Shown piece by piece: positions 10,476 to 18,288 of a DNA stretch of 64,000 nucleotides. The stretch covers positions 1-64,000 of the forward strand of contig NZ_SNWM01000006.1 of NCBI RefSeq assembly GCF_004362245.1, written 5' to 3'. The notes beneath the pieces are model-generated. The model searched no databases. It was not told where the DNA came from and was given only the letters and a program-made list of their open reading frames with translations. The stretch comes from Pedobacter duraquae. Its GTDB lineage: Bacteria; Bacteroidota; Bacteroidia; Sphingobacteriales; Sphingobacteriaceae. Each line of letters starts with the position of its first letter. Positions within the stretch are counted from its first letter, which is position 1. A program made the translations under genes and the position numbers.

Positions 10476-10856
10476 ATGAACTTTCCATCAGAAGTAAAAT
10501 ACACAAAAGACCACGAGTGGGTTAGAGTTGAAGGTAACGAAGCATATGTAGGTATTACCGATTTCGCACAACGCGAGCTTGGGGATATCGTATATATTGA
10601 CATCAACACGGTTGGTGAAGAGGTGAAAAAAGATGATGTGTTTGGAACAGTTGAGGCTGTTAAAACTGTTTCTGATCTTTTTATGCCGGTTACAGGAACT
10701 ATCCTTGAGGTCAACACTGCACTGAATGACAGTCCGGAGTTAGTAAATTCTGATCCTTTTGGCGAAGGCTGGATGGTTAAGGTTACTTTAGCTGATGTTG
10801 CTACTGTTGAAGAACTATTGGACGCAGATGCTTATAAAGCTTTGGTAGGTGCCTAA
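10476..10856 (+). CDS. gcvH: Glycine cleavage system H protein
   Basis: Lipoyl carrier protein that shuttles the aminomethyl group between the P, T and L proteins of glycine cleavage. With the ATG at 10476 it is 126 residues, the family length, beginning NFPSEVKYTKDHEWVR. The lipoylation site lies in GTVEAVKTVSDLFMP (the K of EAVKT), and the C-terminal GEGWMVKV block is typical. A longer frame from TTG 10452 would translate the promoter and is rejected. The VanZ gene follows 3 nt after the stop, probably in the same transcript. Confidence 0.95.
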   Translation: MNFPSEVKYTKDHEWVRVEGNEAYVGITDFAQRELGDIVYIDINTVGEEVKKDDVFGTVEAVKTVSDLFMPVTGTILEVNTALNDSPELVNSDPFGEGWMVKVTLADVATVEELLDADAYKALVGA

Positions 10857-10859
10857 TTC

Positions 10860-11264
10860 ATGAAGTTTATAAAGGAATTGAGATACCAGGGCTGGGCTAT
10901 CGCCTGGACCGTATTTATTTTAATACTTTGTTGCATAAAAATGCCAGCGTCTGAAGGACCTGGCTTTTTTTTCGAAGGTTTTGATAAAATGACCCATTTG
11001 GGTTTTTTCTATGTGCTTAGCGTTCTGCTGTTTTACGGCAGGATTAATTCCAGTCGGAGCTACAGTTTCCGAAATTTAACAATACTAAAGATCATTGTTT
11101 TTACTGCGGGTGTTGGTGGGGCTATTGAATTTCTGCAATATGCATTTTTCCCATATAGATCTGCAGAATGGTGGGACTTTGCCTGCGACATGATTGGTGT
11201 GGGGATGGGCATATTCAGCTATATTTTACTGCATAAAACAGCTTACAATGAAAAAAAATATTAA
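10860..11264 (+). CDS. VanZ family membrane protein
   Basis: A 134-residue protein with three or four predicted membrane segments (about 13-28, 42-58, 75-95, 105-125) and VanZ-like motifs: DKMTHLGFFYVLSVLLFYG near residues 40-60 and GGAIEFLQYAFFPYRSAEWWDF near 83-105 (shown here as two short motifs, GAIEFLQ and EWWDFACDMIG). VanZ in enterococci gives low-level teicoplanin resistance, but the function of these single-domain relatives is unknown. It follows gcvH by 3 nt and overlaps the start of the next small lipoprotein gene. Confidence 0.8.
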   Translation: MKFIKELRYQGWAIAWTVFILILCCIKMPASEGPGFFFEGFDKMTHLGFFYVLSVLLFYGRINSSRSYSFRNLTILKIIVFTAGVGGAIEFLQYAFFPYRSAEWWDFACDMIGVGMGIFSYILLHKTAYNEKKY

Positions 11265-11385
11265 ACTTTATTTCTTTTTGCTTCTGCTTACTGCGCTAAG
11301 TTCTTGTGGAGTCTTTAAACCAGGATGCCACTGTCCTAAAGTAAGTTACCAGGGATATACTCATTCTGAGGACGTTAATTCCTAA
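11248..11385 (+). CDS. Very small putative lipoprotein (45 aa)
   Basis: The start is ATG 11248, inside the last codons of the VanZ gene (17-nt overlap). It encodes a basic N-terminus (MKKNIK), a hydrophobic stretch (LYFFLLLLTAL) and a lipobox LSSC with the acylated Cys at residue 19. The mature part is only about 27 residues with two more Cys (GCHC). No family is recognised. Overlap with VanZ implies translational coupling. A longer frame from 11194 adds 18 residues and would bury the signal peptide, so it was not used. Confidence 0.6.
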   Translation: MKKNIKLYFFLLLLTALSSCGVFKPGCHCPKVSYQGYTHSEDVNS

Positions 11386-11536
11386 TTATATTTTTATTTT
11401 TTTATGGCCAGTTTAAGTGCATGTAACGATAAAGTTAGTTGTATTTAAATTGTTACCCATTATTTGACACCCCTTAACAAACTATTAGGCATTCCCGTAG
11501 TCTATTAGGGGTAAGTACACAACATTTAAATTAAAT

Positions 11537-14350
11537 ATGAAGACTCTTATTAAATCGATACCCTTGTTTTTACTGCTTTTGGCAGGGTATTTTGCGAATG
11601 CTCAAACGAAGAATGGCTCTGTTACAGGCAGGGTAATCAATGCAAAAGATAAATCCATTCTGGATTATGCTTCAGTATCAGTCAAAAACTTGAGAGATTC
11701 GAGTATGGCAGGATCCAGCAATACCAATCAGAGTGGTGTATTTACGATATCAGGATTGGCTCCTGGAACTTATCGTTTATATGTTGCATACCTGGGTTTA
11801 AAAACCATCAATAAAGATTTTACTGTAACTGCGGCTGCTCCAAAAGTAAACATGGGTGATGTAGCACTTGCTGATGGCGGGGTTGACCTCCAGACAGTGG
11901 AGATTAAAGGTGAAGCGCCTCCGGTAACAGTAAAGAAAGATACGCTTGAGTTTAACGCAAGCTCTTTTAAAGTAAGAGAGAATGCAGTAGTAGAAGATGT
12001 ATTGAAAAAGCTTCCAGGTGTTGAAGTTGCTAAGGATGGATCTATCAAAGCGCAAGGTGAGACGATCACTAAAATCCGGGTGGATGGTAAAGAATTCTTC
12101 GGAAGTGATCCTTTATTGGCTACAAAAAATTTACCTGCTGATATGATTGACAAAATTCAAGTTATCGATCAGTTATCAGATCAGTCACAATTTACTGGCG
12201 TTGACGATGGAAACAGAGAAAAAATCATCAATATCACGACTAGAAAAGATAAAAAGAATGGTTACTTCGGTAATACCAGTGCGGGATACGGTACGGACGA
12301 TAAATATGATGTAAACCTGAACGTCAACAAATTTAACGGTGAGCAGCAGATCTCTTTGATCGGGCAGTTTAACAATGTAAATAAACAAAGCTTTGGCGGT
12401 GGTGTAGGCGGCGGCGGTGGCGGCGGTCGCGGTGGAATCTCTTTTGGTGGTAACACACCGCAACAAGGTATAACAACTACTAATGCTGCTGGATTAAACT
12501 ATTCTAATGTATACAAAAGCGGTACCCAATTTAATGCAAGTTACTTCTTTAACAAAACGTCGTTATTTAACGATCAGAATAGTTTAAGACAAAATTTATT
12601 GGGCGGCGGACAAAGCACAACGTTTGCTGATGCTTTTAATAGTACTACAGACAAGGTTAACCACAGAATTAACTTCTTGTTGGATACTAAAATCGATTCA
12701 TTAACTTCAATCAGGATCCAACCTAACTTTAGCTATACAACAACAGATCTTGATAAGGACGATGCGTTTACCAATTCGCTTCCAAATTCAGTGACTGTGG
12801 GTACTCAGCAATTGAATACAAAGTCGACATCTCCCGTATTGTCTGATAATTTATTGATCAGAAGAAAATTCCTAAGAAGAGGCAGAAGTTTGTCTTTAAA
12901 CATCAATACGAACTTGAACAACAGTACTTCTGATAACTACAATAATATTGTCAACAATATCACTGTTGCTAATGCAGGGGTTTCGCAGGAAACTACAAAC
13001 CAGTTCAACGATCAGAGTTCAAAATCTTTTGGAAACACTTCAAGATTGGTGTATACTGAGCCCTTATCGAAGACTTTAAGTTTGGAATTAAACTATGAGA
13101 ACAGATATAACCATGATAATTCGGAAAGATTTACCTATAACTTCAATCCGGTTACGTCGAGATATGACCTCATTGATAACACCTACACAAATACTTATGA
13201 GAATACTACGCTGACTAATGCTGTAGGTTTCAGTTTCAATAAAACAGCAAAAAAATACGTGTTAAATCTTGGTCTTGCTGTACAGAATACGGATCGTGAA
13301 AACGACAACCTTACCACTGGAAATGTTTTCAATCAAAATTTCACCAACCTTACACCAACTGCTCAGTTCAGATACACATTTAGTAACAGCAAGCGCTTAA
13401 GGATTAATTACCGTGGTACAACACAACAACCATCTATTTCTCAGATTCAGCCGGTTCCTGATAACTCAAGCACACAAACTATCGCTTTGGGAAATCCTGA
13501 CCTTAGACCTTCATTTTCAAACAACCTGAGTATATTTTATAATAACTTCGATTTTGCACATTTCCGTTCATTATTCTTGTTTGCTAACTTAACACAGACT
13601 TCTAACGCGTTTGGAAATAGCCAGGCAACAATCCTCGATCAAACAAGTGATAACTATGGTAAAATAGCTGTAACACCTGTTAACGTAGGTGGTGTGTATT
13701 CTGGTAATGCTTTTGCAAGTTTAGGTTTGCCAATTATCAAAGAAAATAAGTTGAATATCAACATTACCCTGGGAAGTAATTACGCCAGAGGTGTCAACTT
13801 TACTACAAACACGAGCAATGTTAGCGTTAAGAACATTACAAACGATTTCAGCTTTACAAACGGTTATAAATTTGTTGCTGGTCTAGATAAGTTTGACCTT
13901 ACAGCGGGTATAAACGGATCGTTAAACAGAGCGACTTATTCTGCTAACCCAGGTCAAAATACTACGTATTACGTTTTGAATCCGACTGCAGATGTTGGTT
14001 ACCTTTTCCCTGGAAACATTCGTTTAGCTGCAGATGTTAACTACTATCAGAATACTGGTCGTGCGGAAGGATTCAATACAAAATATACGCTATTGAATTC
14101 TTATATCAGCAGACAGTTCTTTAAAAACAAAGGCACATTCAAGTTTTCTGTTAATGACTTGTTGAACCAGAATCAAGGTACAACAACAACAAGTGCGAAC
14201 AACACGATTACCAACTTAAACTACAACGTACTGAAAAGGTACTTCCTGTTCTCGTTTACTTACTCATTGGGTAACATGATGAGCGGCAGAGGTAACCAAC
14301 AAGGTATGGGCATGCCAGGTGGCATGGGCGGTGGACGTCCAAGAAACTAA
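11537..14350 (+). CDS. Outer-membrane beta-barrel protein with carboxypeptidase-like regulatory and plug domains
   Basis: A 937-residue TonB-receptor-like outer-membrane protein. A signal peptide ends at ANAQ (about residue 22). Residues about 27-110 form a carboxypeptidase regulatory-like (CarboxypepD_reg) beta-sandwich (GSVTGRVINAKDKS, GTYRLYVAYLG). A plug-like region follows (about 125-235; VLKKLPGVEV, GETITKIRVDGKEFFG), then a long Asn/Thr-rich barrel of the OMP_b-brl_3 type. Two low-complexity Gly-rich tracts occur, near residues 290-303 and at the C-terminus (Gly/Met-rich). No SusD partner is adjacent, so a SusC polysaccharide role is not supported and the substrate is unknown. A terminator follows. 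Confidence 0.85.
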   Translation: MKTLIKSIPLFLLLLAGYFANAQTKNGSVTGRVINAKDKSILDYASVSVKNLRDSSMAGSSNTNQSGVFTISGLAPGTYRLYVAYLGLKTINKDFTVTAAAPKVNMGDVALADGGVDLQTVEIKGEAPPVTVKKDTLEFNASSFKVRENAVVEDVLKKLPGVEVAKDGSIKAQGETITKIRVDGKEFFGSDPLLATKNLPADMIDKIQVIDQLSDQSQFTGVDDGNREKIINITTRKDKKNGYFGNTSAGYGTDDKYDVNLNVNKFNGEQQISLIGQFNNVNKQSFGGGVGGGGGGGRGGISFGGNTPQQGITTTNAAGLNYSNVYKSGTQFNASYFFNKTSLFNDQNSLRQNLLGGGQSTTFADAFNSTTDKVNHRINFLLDTKIDSLTSIRIQPNFSYTTTDLDKDDAFTNSLPNSVTVGTQQLNTKSTSPVLSDNLLIRRKFLRRGRSLSLNINTNLNNSTSDNYNNIVNNITVANAGVSQETTNQFNDQSSKSFGNTSRLVYTEPLSKTLSLELNYENRYNHDNSERFTYNFNPVTSRYDLIDNTYTNTYENTTLTNAVGFSFNKTAKKYVLNLGLAVQNTDRENDNLTTGNVFNQNFTNLTPTAQFRYTFSNSKRLRINYRGTTQQPSISQIQPVPDNSSTQTIALGNPDLRPSFSNNLSIFYNNFDFAHFRSLFLFANLTQTSNAFGNSQATILDQTSDNYGKIAVTPVNVGGVYSGNAFASLGLPIIKENKLNINITLGSNYARGVNFTTNTSNVSVKNITNDFSFTNGYKFVAGLDKFDLTAGINGSLNRATYSANPGQNTTYYVLNPTADVGYLFPGNIRLAADVNYYQNTGRAEGFNTKYTLLNSYISRQFFKNKGTFKFSVNDLLNQNQGTTTTSANNTITNLNYNVLKRYFLFSFTYSLGNMMSGRGNQQGMGMPGGMGGGRPRN

Positions 14351-14367
14351 ATCTCATTCATTATACT

Positions 14368-14402
14368 ACAAAAAGCCACATCGTGTGGCTTTTTGTGTTT
14401 TA
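14368..14402 (+). terminator. Intrinsic terminator after the outer-membrane protein gene
   Basis: A perfect 13-bp stem (14368-14380 with 14384-14396, core AAGCCACA/TGTGGCTT) with a 3-nt loop TCG runs into a T-rich tract. Symmetric A and T runs mean it could work in both directions. Confidence 0.88.
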
Positions 14403-14497
14403 CAAGCGGGATGTAAATTTATCCATTGCTTCCGTTTAATCGGATCGTTATTTGGATTTATTATAGATTAAGGCTAAATTGCCGACTAATTCATGAT

Positions 14498-14713
14498 ATG
14501 AAACTGTCACAGCTTAATCCGGGAGAACAAGGTACCATAGTCGCATTTACAGATTTGGACATGTCCGTTAAATTAATGGAGATGGGATGTCTTCCCGGGG
14601 AGATTGTAGAGGTTGAGCGCCTGGCTCCACTTGGAGATCCAATGGCCATCCGCGTTGCGGGATATCAGCTTTGTTTGCGCAAGAACGAGGCATCGATGAT
14701 TATAATTGAGTAA
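14498..14713 (+). CDS. feoA: Ferrous iron transport protein FeoA
   Basis: A 71-residue SH3-like protein that acts with FeoB in Fe(II) uptake. It starts at ATG 14498 (MKLSQLNPGEQG), which gives the family length; a longer frame from 14426 adds 24 unlikely residues. Typical features are LNPGEQGTIVAF at the N-terminus, LMEMGCLPGEIVEVE in the middle and DPMAIRVAGYQLCLRKNEA at the C-terminal half. Its last 8 nt overlap the feoB start, so the two are translationally coupled. Confidence 0.92.
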   Translation: MKLSQLNPGEQGTIVAFTDLDMSVKLMEMGCLPGEIVEVERLAPLGDPMAIRVAGYQLCLRKNEASMIIIE

Positions 14714-16832
14714 TAATTTGGCTTCCACTATTAAAATTGCCCTTGTTGGTAATCCAAATACGGGAAAATCAACCTTATTCAACCTATTAACCGGGTTGAA
14801 TCAAAAGATAGGAAACTTTCCAGGGATTACAGTAGATAAAAAAATCGGATACAGTAAACTCGGAGGTGATAAGCTTGCCGAGATTATTGACCTTCCAGGA
14901 ACCTATAGTCTTTACCCGAAGAGCAGGGATGAGCGCGTTGTTTTTCAGGTTCTGGCGGATAAGACCAATGCAAGTTATCCTGATCTGATGGTTGTTGTGG
15001 TTGATGCCACAAACATGCGCAGAAACCTGCTTTTATACACACAGGTTGCTGATCTGGGTATCCCGATAGTGCTGGCCTTAAACATGACCGATATGGCCAT
15101 GAAAGAGGGGATCAATGTAAACGTTGATAAGCTTGCCGAACGATTAGGTGTTCAGGTTGTGGCGATTTCTGCACGTAGTAATAAGGGGATTGATGCGCTC
15201 AAGCGGGCTTTACTGAATACATCTATCGCAACGCAGGTGCCTGGGGCAGATATGCTTGCATTGGCGCCAGAAGCAATTGCCAAATCTAAAGCCTTGCTGG
15301 GCACAGATGAGGATTATTATGCGCTTCAGATTTTGCACCAGCATGCGCATCTGGATTTATATTCTACAGAACAACATCAGGCATTTGCCGACATCAAGGC
15401 AGAACACGGTTTTGAATCTTCCAAACTGCAAGCCGCTGAAACGATTAGCAGATATCGTTATTTGGGCAGTATACTCAGCGGAGTTATTGTTGATACGGGT
15501 GCATTAAGGAAATTTGCCTTTAGCGATAAACTGGATCGCATATTAACAAACAAGTTCTCCGGGTTTCTTATTTTCTTCCTGATTCTCTTTTTCGTTTTCA
15601 ATTCCATCTTCAGCTGGTCGGCATACCCGATGGAGCTCATTGAAAATGGTTTTGTTTGGTTAACCGAGCAAGGGCACGCCCATCTGCCGGATGGCGTACT
15701 TACCAATCTTTTTCTGGATGGAGTAGTGGCCGGTCTGGGAGGCATTGTTATTTTTATTCCACAGATTGCTATTTTATTTGCTTTTATATCGATCCTCGAG
15801 GACACGGGGTATATGGCGCGGGTTACCTTCATGATGGATAAGATCATGCGCAAATTTGGTCTTAGTGGTAAGTCAGTTGTACCAATGATTGGCAGTCTGG
15901 CTTGCGCTGTTCCTTCTATTATGAGTGCCCGGAATATCGAAAGCTGGAAGGATAGGATCATTACAATTATGGTTGTGCCTTTGGTAAGTTGTTCTGCACG
16001 ATTGCCTGTTTATACTTTGCTGATATCATTAATCATTCCTGAAAAAATGATTTTTGGATTTATCAACCTGCAGGGATTAACGTTGATGGGTATGTATGTA
16101 ATCAGTATCCTTGCCGCCATCATTGTTGCTTTCGTAATGAAACTGATCATTAAGGCAAAAGAAAAATCCTATTTCATCATGGAGCTTCCAGTGTACCGGA
16201 TGCCGCGTTGGAGTAACGTACTCTTTACCATGTATGAGAAATCTAAAACCTTTGTGCTTGAAGCGGGAAAGGTAATTATCGCTATTTCCATTATTCTATG
16301 GGTATTGGCGAGTTACGGTCCGCCAAAGCGTTTTAACGAAATTGACAAGAAATATGCGCTTATAGAGGCCAAAAAAGATAGCACAGCAATTAGTACACTG
16401 GAGCGTGATAAAGCGGCTGAGCGTCTTGAAAATTCGTACGCAGGCGTTATTGGTCATGCAATAGAACCTGTGATCAGACCACTTGGCTTTGACTGGAAAA
16501 TTGGTATTGCGCTGGTGACTTCATTTGCTGCGCGGGAGGCCTTTGTAGGAACGATGGCCACGATTTATAGTGTAGATAATGGCGATGAGCAGGTTGGCAC
16601 TATTCGAAATAAAATGGCTGCAGCTAAAAATGCTGATACCGGACTTCCGGTTTTCACTTTTGCAACTGGGTTATCACTGATGTTATTTTATGCTTTCGCC
16701 ATGCAATGTATGAGTACTGTAGCGGTTGTATTCAGGGAAACAAAATCCTGGAAATGGCCGGTTATTCAGCTGCTCTACATGACTGGGATGGCTTACGTGG
16801 CCAGCCTCATTGCATTTCAGCTTTTAAAGTAA
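14706..16832 (+). CDS. feoB: Ferrous iron transporter FeoB
   Basis: Inner-membrane Fe(II) transporter, 708 residues. The N-terminal G domain shows G1 GNPNTGKST (about 15-23), the G3 motif DLPGTYSLYP, and G4 NMTD; a GDI-like helical region follows. The membrane part contains the two Gate repeats with Cys-containing motifs (IGSLACAVPSIMS and VVPLVSCSARLPVY), and the C-terminus ends in hydrophobic helices. The start is TTG 14706, overlapping feoA by 8 nt. There is no feoC nearby. Iron control would be expected, but no Fur box was identified with confidence. Confidence 0.95.
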   Translation: MSNNLASTIKIALVGNPNTGKSTLFNLLTGLNQKIGNFPGITVDKKIGYSKLGGDKLAEIIDLPGTYSLYPKSRDERVVFQVLADKTNASYPDLMVVVVDATNMRRNLLLYTQVADLGIPIVLALNMTDMAMKEGINVNVDKLAERLGVQVVAISARSNKGIDALKRALLNTSIATQVPGADMLALAPEAIAKSKALLGTDEDYYALQILHQHAHLDLYSTEQHQAFADIKAEHGFESSKLQAAETISRYRYLGSILSGVIVDTGALRKFAFSDKLDRILTNKFSGFLIFFLILFFVFNSIFSWSAYPMELIENGFVWLTEQGHAHLPDGVLTNLFLDGVVAGLGGIVIFIPQIAILFAFISILEDTGYMARVTFMMDKIMRKFGLSGKSVVPMIGSLACAVPSIMSARNIESWKDRIITIMVVPLVSCSARLPVYTLLISLIIPEKMIFGFINLQGLTLMGMYVISILAAIIVAFVMKLIIKAKEKSYFIMELPVYRMPRWSNVLFTMYEKSKTFVLEAGKVIIAISIILWVLASYGPPKRFNEIDKKYALIEAKKDSTAISTLERDKAAERLENSYAGVIGHAIEPVIRPLGFDWKIGIALVTSFAAREAFVGTMATIYSVDNGDEQVGTIRNKMAAAKNADTGLPVFTFATGLSLMLFYAFAMQCMSTVAVVFRETKSWKWPVIQLLYMTGMAYVASLIAFQLLK

Positions 16833-16850
16833 TTTAGGTAACTTAGTAGG

Positions 16851-17477
16851 GTGAAAAAGGATGATATATTAGCACAATATATGCCTGCTCCTGCAGCGCC
16901 GATTATTGCAAAGTGGATTGATTATTTTCAATGTGAGTTTAAGATTTCTAAGAGTCGGGCTACGAAGTTGGGCGACTACAGGCATCCTTTCAAGGATGCG
17001 GGGCATAAAATCTCTGTAAACAATAACCTGAACAGCTATGCTTTTCTGGTTACAACTGTTCATGAGTTTGCCCATTTATTAACTTGGAACGACCACAAAA
17101 ATAAGGTAAAGCCGCATGGACAGGAATGGAAGTCCAACTTTAAAAGGATGATGAGCCCATTTCTTGAGCAGCAAATCTTTCCGGAAGATATCCAGCAGGC
17201 GATACAGACTTATCTCAAGAATCCATCGGCATCCAGTTGCACCGACCTTGGTCTTTCCAGGAGCTTAAAAAAGTATGATGCTAATCATCAATATCAGCGC
17301 CTGGAAGAGCTTCCATTACATGCCCGTTTTGTGATCAAAGATGGGCGTTCTTTTAAAAAAGGGGAGCGGTTAAGAAAACGCTATCGTTGTACTTGTCTGA
17401 ACAACGGGAATATTTATCTATTCAATCCGCTGGCTGAAGTTGAGGTCGTACCTGAAGGGACATATATGGCTTCCTGA
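16851..17477 (+). CDS. SprT-like zinc metalloprotease-domain protein
   Basis: A 208-residue SprT-like protein. The zinc-binding motif HEFAH is at about residues 70-74 (TTVHEFAHLLTWNDH), with HGQEW further on as the likely third-ligand region. A C-terminal part (RFVIKDGRSFKKGERLRKRYRC) has Cys residues but no full zinc ribbon that I can see. Bacterial members are poorly characterised; the eukaryotic relative Spartan cleaves DNA-protein crosslinks. The start is GTG 16851, 18 nt after feoB. Its last 64 nt overlap the convergent lipoprotein gene on the other strand. Confidence 0.8.
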   Translation: MKKDDILAQYMPAPAAPIIAKWIDYFQCEFKISKSRATKLGDYRHPFKDAGHKISVNNNLNSYAFLVTTVHEFAHLLTWNDHKNKVKPHGQEWKSNFKRMMSPFLEQQIFPEDIQQAIQTYLKNPSASSCTDLGLSRSLKKYDANHQYQRLEELPLHARFVIKDGRSFKKGERLRKRYRCTCLNNGNIYLFNPLAEVEVVPEGTYMAS

Positions 17478-18238
17478 TTACTAATTTTCCATTTCAACTT
17501 TAGCCGCTCATCCTTGAACTCTGCAGGAAACCTAAGTAAACTATCTATTAGTGCATCCTTTTCCTGTAGGTGCAGACTCGCGTTATAGCCATTTGGGATT
17601 TTGCTTTTCAGCATCAGAAAAGTAGCATCAGGATAGGTTGTAATATGATCAAACACCATATCGAACTTGTTTTTTTGTTGTAATGCGTCATTTAGGGTTT
17701 GAATTTCCTGTGGATAATTTTCATCGAAGGTGCCGTTTTCTGACGGGGAGATGGCGGTGTAAGGGAGTTTTCTCAGCGCGTCGTTATTAGCTGCTGTTCT
17801 ACCATCCCTTTTAAAGATGATATTATTTCTCAGATAGGTTTTGGTATCATTCAATACCTGACCGTTGTCTGTGTCCTGGACATGATTTATGGTTACCAGA
17901 ATCAAGCTGTCTTTTTTGAAATAGTATTTCTTAATAAATTTGCTGAGACCGCCGGTATTTAATCGGGTGATATAAATATGACTTCCATCAGCATTGCTGT
18001 ACTTCTCAGCATATAATGTTTCTTCACCAAGTGTATAGATCAGGCTGAATGTTTTTTGGGATGCAGGTGTGTTTAATAGTGTATCTATTCCATTTGCAAA
18101 AGCGCGTATAGACACCTCGTTCATACCCGTTGCCGAATTCTGGTTGATGAGATCTGACTGGGGATGCGCAGGTTTCGTACTACAACTGTACAGAATAGTG
18201 GCTAGCGCTATTAAAAAAAATGCATAAAAACGGTTCAT
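17414..18238 (-). CDS. Hypothetical lipoprotein (274 aa)
   Basis: The N-terminus is a lipoprotein signal (FFLIALATILYSCSTKP; lipobox LYSC with Cys about residue 19), so the protein should be membrane-anchored and periplasm- or surface-facing. The mature part is beta-rich and polar with no motif I recognise. It repeatedly pairs charged/aromatic strands such as HIYITRLNTGGLSKFIKKYY. The 3' end runs 64 nt into the convergent SprT-like gene. Upstream, the E1 fusion gene ends only 50 nt away, so it may be cotranscribed with it. Function unknown. Confidence 0.7.
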   Translation of the reverse strand: MNRFYAFFLIALATILYSCSTKPAHPQSDLINQNSATGMNEVSIRAFANGIDTLLNTPASQKTFSLIYTLGEETLYAEKYSNADGSHIYITRLNTGGLSKFIKKYYFKKDSLILVTINHVQDTDNGQVLNDTKTYLRNNIIFKRDGRTAANNDALRKLPYTAISPSENGTFDENYPQEIQTLNDALQQKNKFDMVFDHITTYPDATFLMLKSKIPNGYNASLHLQEKDALIDSLLRFPAEFKDERLKLKWKISNQEAIYVPSGTTSTSASGLNR

Positions 18239-18288
18239 CGGCTCTTTAAGTTATGGATCTGCAAGTCAGTCCATTATCGTGCCAAGGC

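Noticed and set aside
11537..14350. SusC-type polysaccharide receptor
   Set aside because: A CarboxypepD and plug layout fits, but no SusD gene or glycoside hydrolase is adjacent.
15458..15961. 167-codon frame on the - strand
   Set aside because: Antisense to feoB with no domain; a shadow of the transporter gene.
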